DNA of 64,000 nt from Sequoia sempervirens (Eukaryota; Streptophyta; Pinopsida; Cupressales; Cupressaceae): the NCBI GenBank assembly GCA_007258455.2, contig VDFB02275659.1:1-64000 (forward strand), given 5' to 3'. Both the position numbers and the translations under genes were made by a program. The notes under the pieces are model-generated. The model worked only from the letters and a program-made list of their open reading frames with translations. It was not told where the DNA came from and made no database searches. The stretch's first letter is position 1, and the number at the start of each line of letters is the position of its first letter. Positions 11,880-22,695 of this stretch are shown here, one piece after another.

Positions 11880-12420
11880 TCTAAGTGGGAGGACTTCAAG
11901 GGCATGTTCAAGAAATAAGTTTACCCTATTTTCTATTAAGAAGATAGAGTAATTTAATGGCATGATTTTAGACAAAGACAAGGTCAAAGTGTGTAAGAAT
12001 GCACAAGTAATTTAGGAAAAAGGTGTTCCAATTAGGCAAGGACATTATAGACCATTAAGTATTCATGAAATACATAGTAGATTTGTTTGGGCACCTCAAG
12101 AGGCGTGTTTTAATGGCCATACCCCAATCCATGGATGAAGCATGTTCAAAATCATATAACTTGGAGTTGGAAAAGAAAAGGAGTACTTCCTACACAAGAA
12201 TAATAGTGTAAAGGGTAGCAACATAGTGGTAACAAAAGAAAAAGTAAAGGCAAGAGGAAAATCAAGAAAATTGTCACTTCTATAATTAATACCAAGGGCA
12301 AGAATAAGGATAAGCTCCATTGATATCATTGTGAGAAAGATGGACCTATGAAAGGGAGGTATTGGAAATTGTATTGGTATTTGACACCTCATGGAAGAAG
12401 AAAAAAATGACAAGAACATT
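11880..12420 (+). pseudogene. Reina-like gag remnant with zinc knuckle
   Basis: The frame gives WEDFKGMFKK, YPIFY, EDRVI and WHDFRQRQGQSV, the gag core of this group. Later it gives LH-stop-YHCEKDGPMKGRYWKLY, a CCHC knuckle (normally CxHCxKxGHxxxxCWKLHP) with the first and last Cys and the His lost. Several stops interrupt it. The N-terminal part of gag is absent. Confidence 0.75.
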
Positions 12421-12504
12421 ATCTATGTGAGTCAATATTGGCAATACGTTGTAATGTATCACAATTCATATGGGTATGTGCATAATGAGTGATGAATCTC
12501 TTGA

Positions 12505-12900
12505 TGAAAACTCTTCTACATAAAAGTCCAAGTGAAAAAAAAGGCATATGTTCTTTTTGATACATGCTCTCAAGAAAATCTGATTTCTCAAAAATTGGCA
12601 TATTATTTGGAGTGATTGACTGAGCAATACAAGCTACAATTTGGACAACCAAGAATTTAGAGATGAGGTGGTTATAGATGTGATACATTTGGATGATTGT
12701 GGTGTCACTTTTGAGAGTGGTTATCTATATATTTGATATTATTTTACTTCAAGAGGAAGACCTAATATTGAATTTGATGGAATGGCAAGGATTGTACTCT
12801 TAACACTTGTGAAGGCAAGACCAAAATATCCATGATAAGTGCTTCAAAGGCCAAGAGGCTAGTCTATGATAGTGGTAATTTTACTTTTGTTATTGTTTTA
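12505..12900 (+). pseudogene. Reina-like aspartic protease remnant
   Basis: KKKAYVLFDTCSQENLISQK shows the active-site motif with DTGS changed to DTCS. Further on a shifted frame gives LDDCGVTFESGYLYI, matching the family's PLDVCGVVFGSPYLY block, then IILLQEED. The catalytic Gly is lost, so this would be inactive. Confidence 0.75.
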
Positions 12901-12959
12901 TGGTGGAGAGGAGAAAAGGGTAGTGAAAAATATCTTGGATTACATACAAACTAGAAACA

Positions 12960-13700
12960 AAAAAATGCAAATTAGCCCATTCAACAATTTTTTAAGTTAT
13001 TCTTAGAACCCAAGGGGTTGCCACTACAAAGAATTATGGAGCATGAAATTAAATTTCTACCTAGTTGCCCTCTTCCAAACATAGGGTTGTACCAAAAAAG
13101 ACTTTCAAAGGCAGTGAAGTGAAAATGAAATTGAAAATTCTTATTGAGAAGGGAGTTATAAGACAATACTTCACCTATCAATTCTCCCATAGTGGGTGTG
13201 CCTAAGAATGAAACTTAGCATGTGAGTGTGGATTATAAAGCTTTAAACAAGGTGACTACAAAAAATAAGTACCACTTACCACGTATTGATGATCTTTTAG
13301 ATCATTACGAGATTTTCAAGTACTTTTCTAGGCTTGATCTCAATTCCAAGCATCATCAAGTAATGATAAAGGAGAACATATATAGAAAACAACATTCAAG
13401 ACTAGGCAAGGGCTATTTGACTAGCTTATTTTACCATTTGGACTATGTAATGATCTATTTTCCTAATGAGGTTGATAAATGAGGTACTTAGACCACTCGT
13501 AATCTCTTCTACAATATAGTTTATTTGGATGATATTCTTATTTTCAATAGGGCATATGGGGAGCACATATCTAATTTATGCAAGTTCTACAAAATTTAAG
13601 GGAGAATTAGGTAATTGAATGGAAAAGAGATGTGATTTTATATGGCCATCACTTGTCTACCTTAGCCACAGGATGGGCAATGCAAATATTTAAGATTGAG
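12960..13700 (+). pseudogene. Reina-like reverse transcriptase remnant
   Basis: Frames give EPKGLPL, then CPLPNIGLYQK, the open frame at 13222-13482 with DYKALNKVTTKNKYHLPRID and FSRLDLNSKHHQV, and after a gap IVYLDDILIF near 13520-13550, where the catalytic YLDD is intact. The block between the two (PFGLTNAPATF) has been replaced by unrelated sequence, so the palm is disrupted. Confidence 0.82.
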
Positions 13701-13759
13701 ACCATTGTGAATTAACAAAAGCCTACTTAAATTGCAAAAGCAATAAGTTTTGTTAGGGT

Positions 13760-14290
13760 TGTCCAATACATCAAAAATTGTCAAATCTTTCTCCTATATT
13801 ATTGCTACATTTCATGTTATCATGGGGGTTGGAAAATGTTTTTGTTGGGGTAATGAACAACAGAGCATTTGAAGAATTTAAGCATAAAATTAGTCATGCA
13901 CTAGATCTTGCCTTGTCTAATCTCCAAGAATCTTTTGAAGTAGAAATGGATGCTCCTCATTAAACAATGGGGGATGCTTTGTCATAGAGGAAAGCCTATA
14001 TGTTACCATTCAAAGATTTTAAACTATAGCATGTATCGTAAGGAGTTGTATGCTCTACTATAAGTGGTGAAAAAGTGGAATCACTATTTGATGGGCAAAG
14101 AAATGGTTGTTCATATGAATCATCAACCTCTTCAATATTTGCATGCTTAAACCAAACTCTAGAAATGAAGGAACCATAAATGGATGGGGTTCTTTAACAA
14201 TTGCACTTGGTGTTCAAGCACACAAGTTGTGACAAATAAGATGATCAATACATTATCTAAACCACCTCTTCTTTTCATGGTAAGTACTAT
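13760..14290 (+). pseudogene. Reina-like RNase H remnant
   Basis: Shifting frames give LSNLQESFEVEMDAPH (the ETDAS strand with its Asp), SCMLYYKWxKSGITI (usually ELYALVxxxKKWKHYL), MNHQPLQYLHA (usually TDHQPLQYLQ) and WMGFFNNCTW. The order is right but there are stops throughout. Confidence 0.72.
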
Positions 14291-15470
14291 ATCTCAATTG
14301 GAGCCTTTTGCAAAAGATATATGTTAAAGAATATGTGGATGACAAATATTTCAAGATCATATACAAGCAAGCAAAGAGGGTAAACGGTTGATTTTTAGCT
14401 AAATGTGCCCTTGTCCTCAAGGGAGAGTTTCTATAGATATCAAGAAAATTGTGTTGCAAAGAAAGGTTATTGTTAACAAATGAGGCTCATACCTCAAGAG
14501 TTTCATATCATTTTGATGGACTAAAACAAATATTTAATGGTATATATTGGTTGCATATACAATTCTATGTTTCTAGATTCATTTGAAGTTGCTTGTTGTG
14601 ACATATAAGTTGGGCTTTTAGTATCTGTTCTTATCAATTAAATATCTAATAAGTTGGTGTTATACCAACCTTTATCGATACCTTCAAGCCACATTAGAGC
14701 AAGACTTTGTATAAGGATTACCCATGTCCAAGAGGGGGCATGATTACTTATTCATTTGTGATGGTGGAGTGATTCAAAAAATAATTGTTTATATCATTCA
14801 AGAAGAATCTTAAGGGCAATAGAGCAACTAATTTTTTTTCTCATGTGTGGGTTCATTTTGGTCTTCTAAAGAGTTATCATATTGAATAGAAATGCTAAGT
14901 TCTTGAGAAAATCTTGGGGCACAGTTTGAGAAAGATGGACACCCATTTGAAGCATTATGTTGCTTTTTATCCTCAAACCAAAGGGCAAACATAAACAGTG
15001 AACCATAACTTGGAGCAACTCTCAAGGGGTTATAGACAAAGGTATCCTAAGTTGTGGGATGAAAATTTGGTAGGACAAGGAGGCAATTAACCAATACATG
15101 CCTTGTGACTATTTAACAAAACAATGAAGCAAATAACCAATTCATAACTTGTGATAATTTGGCAGAAGTGCAAACTACCCTATTGTCAAAGGTATCTTAA
15201 GTCATAGGATGAAAATTTGGCATATACACAACATTCTACAATAGGGCAACCGCCAAATTGTCACCTTTTAAGGCATGTTTTAGTTACGTCTCCCTTGTCC
15301 TTTTGATGTTATTCTTAGATAGTCAAGACAAGAGAAATTGAAGAACCTTAGGTTAAGTGCAAAAGGCAACTTGACATAGGGTAGAGAATAAGTTGAGAGT
15401 TTGAGGCCATGTTTGGGTATACTTAGGGAAAGAAAGGCTTCAAAAACTAGCTAAAAAGCTTAAACCAATA
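14291..15470 (+). pseudogene. Reina-like integrase remnant
   Basis: The clearest part is at 14838-15065: FFSHVWVHFGLLKSYHIE, then LRKMDTHLKHYVAFYPQTKG, QT, and HNLEQLSRGYRQRYPKLWDE. This is the second half of the gypsy integrase core (consensus FGLPxSIISDRD...FHPQTDGQTE). The catalytic Glu after GQT is lost to a stop. NRATAKLSPFKACF near 15240 and KERLQKLAKKLKPIKYV near 15425 continue the domain. A roughly 130-bp segment near 15085-15240 carries two related sub-repeats. Confidence 0.78.
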
Positions 15471-15474
15471 AAGT

Positions 15475-15807
15475 ATGTTGTTTTTCAAATATTGGAACAA
15501 GTGGGAAAAACATGTTTCAATTTGGACTTGTCTTCCTATATGAAGATGTAAGTAATAATTATTGACAAGCTTACATTAGATACGAAAGGACCTCTTATTG
15601 CCTTCCATTGATGGTTTGTCTCCACACAACCAAGAAGAGTTGAAGGATTACATGGTAGGGTACAAAAAGTTGAGGTTAACAAGAGGGGAGAAAGTAACAC
15701 GGTTGATGGGATTGAAGGGACAAGTTCCTCATTTGATCACTCATGAGGCTTTTAAAGAGAAAAAACCTCCTCAATGGGGTGTGATCCAAAGGATCATAGA
15801 TACATGA
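15475..15807 (+). pseudogene. Reina-like polyprotein C-terminus
   Basis: YVVFQILEQVGKTCFNLDLS leads into the frame from 15598: PSIDGLSPHNQEELKDYMV, KLRLTRGEKVTRLMGLKGQV. It corresponds to the tail of Reina-like pol (LPSIDxLAPxxQxEL...WQIGLKGQLP). The frame ends at a stop at 15805-15807. Confidence 0.75.
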
Positions 15808-17545
15808 CTAAACGATCAAATGTTCTCATTTCTAGTTGAAAAATTGTCCTAAGGATTGTTGTTGCACATATTTGTCATTCGACAAGTTTTTGAACTCAAG
15901 TTAGTGGTAACCTCAAGCTCAAGCTAATTCAAAGCATCCTATGGTTGTTAGAAGGCTAGTGACGAAACATAGATTGAGAAGAAAAAGTTGTGTTATGAAT
16001 CAATTCATCTTCAAAAAGTGATAATCTTACAACTACCTAGTGGTCTTCAACAAGTGGTAGTCTTGAAACCTACTAATGGTTTTGTAAGTGTCACTATGGT
16101 TTAAAAATAGATTTAAAACTGCCATTAAGGTTTAGTGGCCATCTCATTATAGCTTAGATATAGCATAAAAAATCGAGGGTTTTCACCTTACAATTTACAT
16201 TCCGAGAGTCATGTGCCATGGACATGAGAAAGACAAAAGAACACTTCAAACTAATTAATGGTTCTCAATTCTAACTTCATTTTATTCATTTCAATTGTAG
16301 CAAGAGGAAGAATAAGGTTTGCATGGTGAAGAGACCATTTGAAGGCGTTGGGAGCTTGTAAAACTTGTAAAAGGCACCATTCTCATCCTAACAACACTAA
16401 ATGGTATCCTAGTTACACCATAAACACTCGTAATTGACAGGAAGACAATGGTATGAGGAAACCGTGTTCACCTTTTTGAGTTTCCTACCCTTTTGAGGGT
16501 TTCTATATTATGTAATTGTTGTATTTTTGTGGTATCTTCTTGCATTCGATGGTTTGTGGTTTCTCAAAGCCTAAGATTGATTGCATAGGCATTTATGCTA
16601 GTAGAATAATATCTCTGCGATTTTAGAGACCACGATATTATTATGATGTCAAGGATGAATGGGAAAGTGAGTTCCGAAACCAACAAATAGAAACTACGTG
16701 AAAATATGATCATGCATGTGCAACAATAGAAGCAGTGTCATAGAAATTTAAAAATTCATCTTAAAGATATAGAACCCAATGAACTCCCGTTGTCTTAAAG
16801 GCAGCCTACCACCCAATGAACTCCTGATTTAAGGTGCCATGTCAATATAGTTATTAAAACCATTGTCACATTGAAAGGGCTGAGGGATGTCCCTTGTTCC
16901 TCTTACCTTTAAAACATTTCTAATGGATTCATTGAGCAGAACAAAACAACAATCTTTGGGCAAATTTTGAATTTTCTATTCGAAATCAAAATAACAGTGG
17001 CCGAGGGTCTATTTCAAAAAATAAACAATTGCTGGCAGACACCATAGGGTTTTACTTTTTTCACCATGCCAAGGACTTTGATGTTCCCATTCTGACATTG
17101 AGATCAGAAAGAAAATGTAACACTTACAAACTCTAAAGCATTAAAAATCCTGCTCCCATCATATCTATGTTAGTCGTAGAAAATGCTGAAATGTTGAAAA
17201 CAATTTTCCCATTGTCCTTAAATAACCTTAAGAGTTTGAAATGCTTCAAAAATGCAGAAGCAACAATTGGCTCTTCTTTGAAGATACATAAGGCAACAGA
17301 CAAAAACATATAGACTACTCTACCAAAAGACAAAAGAGAATCAGTCTTTGGGGCAGAGTATTCTCAGTTTGGGATTTGCCTTTCATGACAAAAACTGTAA
17401 CTGTGAGATGCTTAACTGGCAAGCATGCTTGGCAAGGCTCGGGAACCACAATAATGCTATCCTGTAAGTTTCGATTATTTCCATATCACTTCCATAGATT
17501 GATATTACAGCAGCATTCAAAATGCTGTATTAACGCCAAAGTTAA
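15808..17545. other. Unassigned DNA after the gypsy polyprotein
   Basis: This should hold the 3' LTR of the gypsy element, but without a second copy I cannot define it. A TGGTATC string at 16402 resembles the start of a tRNA-Met PBS, yet no LTR ends in front of it. No gene is recognised. Confidence 0.4.
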
Positions 17546-17688
17546 TTGTAATAAAGTACAATCTGCAAAATTACATTTCCAGACAGTAATAATCAATTTC
17601 AGAAGCATGTTAGCCATTGTAATAAAGTACAATCTGCAAAATTACATTTCCAGACAGTAATAATCAATTTCAGAAGCATGTTAGCCAT
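17546..17688. repeat. Two-copy perfect tandem repeat, 71-bp unit
   Basis: The unit that begins TTGTAATAAAGTACAATCTG and ends GCATGTTAGCCA occurs twice head to tail, with period 71 and no mismatch that I can see. The sequence diverges right after the second copy. No mobile-element mark is present, so it looks like a recent local duplication in non-coding DNA. Confidence 0.9.
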
Positions 17689-18020
17689 CCAGTTACCCAT
17701 ACGTGCATAGAAGTTGACCAGAGATGGATATATACATTGGCAGAAGACTTCATCCTAACATCTGTCGCAAGACTTGTCCAAGTAGGCAAAGGAATTAATT
17801 AATGTAATTACAATGTTAAATGGAAAAGCTCCTTCTGACAGATTAGATGGTTTTGTTCTGCCTTCACAAAACATCTGTTGTGGTTGGAAGAATTTTCTCT
17901 ATCTGTATAAGACTTGTACTTCAGTTCAACTACTATATAAAAAAAAGGTTAGAAGTTTCAAGAATTTCTTGATTCTGGACTTCCAGATTGGCAAGGAGGG
18001 ATAGACAGGACCGACCCACA

Positions 18021-18410
18021 CAATCTGGGATAGAAGCATGTGCCCTCTACCTAATGCAGCATATTCTTGTTTTTGATGGTAGGTTCCGACACTTTCTGAA
18101 TTCACCTGTGATAGGAAAATAAAGCTCTATATTAAATTGCTGTTTTGTAGTTCAACAAACAATGCCCATGAAACTAAAGGTGTCTAGCATAAATTCCTGC
18201 TCTATCCCGTCTGCCGAGTACAATCTGGGATAGAAGAATCTCTGACTTCCTAATGCAGCATATTATTATTTTGATGGTAGGTTTTGGCACTTTGCAAATT
18301 AACCTACAATAGGAAAATCTAACATTGTTAAATTGTTGTTTTTGTAGTTCAAGCAATGCCCCATGAAACTGACTGGTGTGTACCATAAATTCCTGCTCTA
18401 TTCCATCTTA
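18021..18410. repeat. Diverged tandem duplication, about 200-bp unit
   Basis: CAATCTGGGATAGAAG starts both copies (18021 and 18221). They continue in parallel through CCTAATGCAGCATATT, TTTGATGGTAGGTT, TTGTAGTTCAA, CCATGAAACT and CATAAATTCCTGCTCTAT. Substitutions and small indels separate them, so this is older than the 71-bp duplication nearby. Confidence 0.85.
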
Positions 18411-18554
18411 ACCTTTAAAAATAAATTTTGTGAGTACTGTATGCAGTCAATGTCCCACACTGCAAGATGTGTCTGGATGAATTTTCCTTTTATAAAGGTT
18501 TTTCTGAGTAATAGCAAGTGGGCTAAAAAGTTGTCGTACTCAGAAATTCTACAT

Positions 18555-18690
18555 TTGTGGCCCTAAGATTCAAATCACTAGCCTGTTGGATAAGTGGTAT
18601 CTCAGGACTGCCTTACAGGATCCATTCAGAAAATAATAACTAGCAATCGCACCTTTGGGTCTAATGGGTACGCCGAATACATTAAAGTTA
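18555..18690. repeat. Dispersed repeat, copy 1
   Basis: This stretch shares a string of blocks with 22498-22695: CCCTAAGATTCAAAT, then CCTG with TTG, a TTACAGGAT/TTACAGAAT block, ATTCAGAAAATAA, and GGTACGCCGA against GGTTACGCCGA. The pair flanks the CDSP32 and EDS1-like pseudogenes. It may be an old SINE or a remnant of a segmental duplication. Confidence 0.5.
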
Positions 18691-20379
18691 GAATTATTTA
18701 ATGTTGCACATGGGGGCCTTTGTTTAAAAGCAGTCCATGGAATTGTGCTTCACAAAAATAATTTGTTTTAAAACAAAATAAACAAAAATGAATGTATGTG
18801 AGAAGTACTTTAGATTGGCACCTAATAATGAGGGATTAATTAAATGTATGTTAGAAAAAAAATGAAGGGAACTTAAACAGAACAAGTAGAACTAAAATTC
18901 AGGGCAGTAGTTTAACAAAGAATCAAAGATTGAATGAACAATAACAAAGTTTAATTTCACTCATGAATCTAAGCTATTCATTATATTTTTTTTATTAATA
19001 CATTAATTAATGTATGGACATTATATCAATCATAATCCAGATCTCATTACTTTTCAAAAACAGAGCAGATGCTAACTGTCACTGCTAAAAGCACAGCAAG
19101 GAGAATTGTAATGAAAAATATGTATAGTCTCCCTACTCAAAATAAGCAACATCTAATTAATTGAAAATAAAAATTGAATGCATTTTTTATATTCTTTTAA
19201 TTAATAAATACAGTTGAACGTACATTCTGCTAACTGCATAGACACTACGCTTAAAATATGCCCACCCAGAAAGAAATCCCAACTAACCTTGCAAACTTCC
19301 ACAGCTGGATAGCCTTGCAAACTAATGCAACCGATCAGTGACTAAAAATGTTTATATTCCTTGTTCTGTGAAGCTCGGTTGGTAGCTCAACCACCATGTT
19401 TTTATGTGGTGAAAAAAATCTAGCAAATTTATCCACTCCACAAATGGTAAAAAAAATCTAGCAACAATTCTCCATGTTTTGGTTTGAGCATCTGCTCATA
19501 TGATTTCACTCCAGGGTTTATTAAATAGGAGGCCTGGGGTAGTTGCTTTAGACCAAGTCGTAAGAACGTTTTATTAAATTAGGAGAAAAAAATCTCACAT
19601 CCACTGTATTGACTGGGATTTTGCAGATTTTTATATTTTCAATAGATTAGTATTTATCACTTTCATGTCTGTGTGATGTAATAAAAGACTGGTAAATTGT
19701 ACCTTGAGCAGGAGGAAGTCATATAAATTTCACTTTTGAAACCAATGAACCGGCAACATTTAAGCAGAGCTCACTAAGTTCAAACCACAATAAAATTATA
19801 GTTTTGAGTTATTTTTTAATTTGATTTTGTGATTTTTTTTTCAATGTTTCAGATCAAATTTTATGATTTATCGTCAGAAAGTAGAAAGTAAGCCAAGATA
19901 AATGAAGGCTTTTGTTTCTATGATTAAATAATTCATACTAATAATATAGACTGTAGAAATTATATGTCTGCAGGAAAAACTTTAGCTGAATTCACAAGTG
20001 GGTGTCAGTTGAAAAGCCTTGAGCTCACCGCAGATTTACATGTGCAATTGGCAAAATACCCTATTTCTGTTTTTTTTCAAGCAAGCTAATTTATGAACCT
20101 TATAGTAAAGCTTAACTAACGTTGATTTTATATCAGTACATTTTAATATACAGCTTTGGAAATAAGAAAACAATAAATTTGAACACCCTGTGTAGCAGTG
20201 CACATTAAACAAAGAGTAAAATTATTCTTGATTTTCTAGCTCATTGACTGCAATAGCTTTTATATAGCAAGGAAATAATCTTGCATTTCACATTCTATAT
20301 AAAATTCTAATACAAGCAATTGCACCTTAATGAGCTCAACTCTCAGAGAGGTAGATCAAAGATGTACAATTTAAAAGAA
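18691..20379. other. Unassigned AT-rich DNA
   Basis: No gene, repeat pair or element end recognised. It lies downstream of the CDSP32 pseudogene. Confidence 0.5.
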
Positions 20380-21556
20380 TCAATAAGTGACCCTGACTCC
20401 TTGATATCTCAGAATTCCTCCTATAAGCTCACCTTTGCCAGAACCAATGTATACCTTCCACATATCTCTCCATCTTTGATGAAAAGGAAAGTGGGCACTT
20501 CTACAACTTTCATGGTTCTCAGAAACTCCATGCATCAAACACAGTAGTGTCAACCATCCTCTTGGCAAGCTTGACCACGGTTCGGTAGATCTTAACATAG
20601 GGCGAACAGTGCTTGAGACCCACATCCAAAACAATCAGTTTATGTTGATCTATGCTTCTACATCCTGTCTGCTGTGAAGTTGATGGATATGAGCATCTGT
20701 ATCACCATAATATAGAACATCACCCTCTAATATGTCAAACAAGATGAGTTCAAATATTGCAAGCAAATAACTTTTATCTTCCATATCAGTAGATTTTTCA
20801 AGCTCAAGTGACTTGTGTTGAGTTTAAAGCAATCCCTTCACCAATGTGTGAGTGTGGGCTGTTTACTGCTCAGCAGGTCCTTTGTGACCAAAAACTCACT
20901 TTTTGGCAGATATTCTTGAAATAGATTTCTCTAAGGCTGATGACAAGCCCTTGGCTATGGTGGTTTCCTATGCAAATTTCATAAAGCTCTATGGAACATT
21001 GTTGAACCTGATCTCTTTCAAGTTTACCTAAAAAAATTGCCACTAGGTTCCTTAGGTGCTATTATAAATAAAGATAATATTAAATTTATCAGACTGCTCA
21101 GACTCATCTCCCATTACTAGAATAAACCTCACATCCGGGCATGTCCGGCTTAGGTCTACCATGAATGGGTATATCCTTCTACTGTGATAGTTGTGGCTTG
21201 CTACATATTCCACTACTACAATCTTGTCCTCTGCAAGTCGCAGGGCTTCATCAAATTCCTGTATAGTGTATTGTATGCACTTGCTGCACCCTTTCAACTT
21301 TTGTGGCCTTCTCTTTGTTTTTCTGTTGTGGGCTGCTTACAGCAGCCATACAGAGGAATCGAGGACTCATGGATTTGTGGGCATTCCATTGAAGGCCTAT
21401 GGATGACTCTGAAAAGGGTTTGAGAAATTTTCCTCTCCTAAGTATTGAGGTGGTTCCATGATGAACTTGAGGCTTATGGAAATGCACATCATGGGGTTTC
21501 TCTGGATTAACAACAATAGCAACACCTCTACTCAACAGCCAAGACCCACGAGCCAT
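20380..21556 (-). pseudogene. CDSP32-like chloroplast thioredoxin pseudogene
   Basis: CDSP32 is a two-domain chloroplast thioredoxin-like protein of plants that supports peroxide detoxification. From ATG at 21556 the first frame gives a Ser- and basic-rich N-terminus like a transit peptide, then [10 protein letters not shown]. After a shift (about 21250) it reads [45 protein letters not shown] (domain 1). [19 protein letters not shown] (about 20730-20670) and [20 protein letters not shown] follow (domain 2), where the usual redox site HCGPC has become HCSPY. About ten residues (normally ARMNGDEND) are deleted after [25 protein letters not shown] and the C-terminus [20 protein letters not shown] follow with one more frameshift. 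The stop is at 20380-20382. The part at 20740-21050 may include introns. It is non-functional. Confidence 0.88.
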
Positions 21557-21742
21557 TTGCCTTGATTTACCACTTATGGAAGCCTCCTCTGACTACTTCA
21601 CTTCAGAATTATGAAGCTTATTACCTCAAATATTTTTGAAGTTACTAGAAAAGCATAGATGTCGAATTGTACTATTAAGAAACTCCTGATTTTGCTCATA
21701 GAGAAACCCTCTGTTGCAATTTTTTTCCAAAAAAGTACGCAT

Positions 21743-22173
21743 TTATACATAGAGATAAAGTCCAGAATGGATTGTTATATCATCCTCAAACATCCCCTTC
21801 CTCTCATTTGAGCTGCGGTTAAACTCGAAACCCTGGTTCTCACCCCCTTTCCCAAAAACAAGAGTGGCCAGAGTTGCAACTACACCTCCTATGGAGTGGT
21901 CCCCAAAAATTATGGCTTGATCCCTTAAAGCTTGCACCTGATGGATCAAATAAATAATTGATGAACAATTCATTAGGGATATTTGTTTACCTGGGCTTGG
22001 AGATCTGTATTCTCTAGAATATATTGAAACCAGTTGAAAGCCCCTTTATGAACTAGGGCCAGCTTATCATCGTCACCCTTAAGGCTGGGAGAGGAGACTG
22101 TGTCTGTGTTCTGGATAATGCACTCTTCATCTGTGCCATCACTGACTTCCATATAAAGTGAAGAAAAAGCCAA
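21743..22173 (-). pseudogene. EDS1/PAD4-type lipase-like pseudogene fragment
   Basis: The minus strand encodes LALVHKGAFNWFQYILENTD, LQAQ, then a CAG|GTAAAC junction and, 53 bases on, CATCAG|GTG leading to VQALRDQAIIFGDHSIGGVV and ATLATLVF. This matches the class-3 lipase fold with its GHSxGG nucleophile elbow. The plant EDS1/PAD4/SAG101 immune regulators carry the same blocks (HKG...F..IL, Q..V, VFTGHSSGG..A.LATLW). Here the Gly before His-Ser is Asp (GDHSIGG). A 53-base intron would be short for a plant. Neither the N-terminus nor the EP domain is present. It lies about 190 bp upstream of the CDSP32 pseudogene on the same strand. A plain lipase-3 protein remains possible. Confidence 0.6.
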
Positions 22174-22497
22174 CTATCGCTGCGTTCTGTCAATGATCAC
22201 AAGGGAGGAAACTGTGTAGAGCTTTGAGGAAAAATATCACCAAGCAGATATTTTTTACAGCAACTACCATATGAATCAACAGGCAGAAGGCAGCAAAGGA
22301 CAATAAATGCATCATAATGCAGAGCACGGCAACATTAAATGCACCCATCCTCATTTATTTCACTGACGGTACTGGCCTCTCTGCATTGAATGATCAAGAT
22401 CTATGCAATGGTAGTCCATCCTTTCTCCAGTGATTTTAACCGTTGATAGACAAAATGGATGCGGAAAACTTCAGTGAGGGAACGCCTTTGGCATAAT

Positions 22498-22695
22498 TAT
22501 GTGCCCCTAAGATTCAAATTAGTAGACCTGGCTGTTGTATAAATTGTAGCCCAGCACTACATTACAGAATGATCAATTCAGAAAATAAAATATTACTTGC
22601 TCCAAATCCTTAGCACAAGGGAAAAGCATATGAAAATCAAAATATACACTAGCACTTGCACCACAACGAGGTGCAATGGTTACGCCGATAGCAAG
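22498..22695. repeat. Dispersed repeat, copy 2
   Basis: It is related to 18555-18690 in the same orientation, with an extra A-rich stretch of about 60 bp before the shared GGTTACGCCGA end. Confidence 0.5.

Larger units (their letters stand above)
11880..15807 (+). mobile_element. Decayed Reina-like gypsy polyprotein (chromovirus-type)
   Basis: Over 3.9 kb the plus strand keeps the domain order of a Ty3/gypsy polyprotein: gag, knuckle, protease, RT, RNase H, integrase and the C-terminal tail. Every part is broken by stops and frameshifts. The gag phrase with a WHDFRQRQGQSV core, the protease run ending in DDCGVTF, and the tail SIDGLSPHNQEEL...LMGLKGQVPH are typical of Reina-type plant elements. 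I cannot find its LTRs. The 5' one may have been lost where the Copia LTR at 11175-11875 lies. Confidence 0.85.

Noticed and set aside
10903..11880. AATAT at 10903-10907 and 11876-11880 as a target duplication around a 968-bp element
   Set aside because: The left copy is not followed by an LTR start (TG), and AATAT is expected by chance in such AT-rich DNA.
16395..16415. TGGTATCCTAG as a primer-binding site of a further element
   Set aside because: Only the first seven bases match and no LTR end precedes it.
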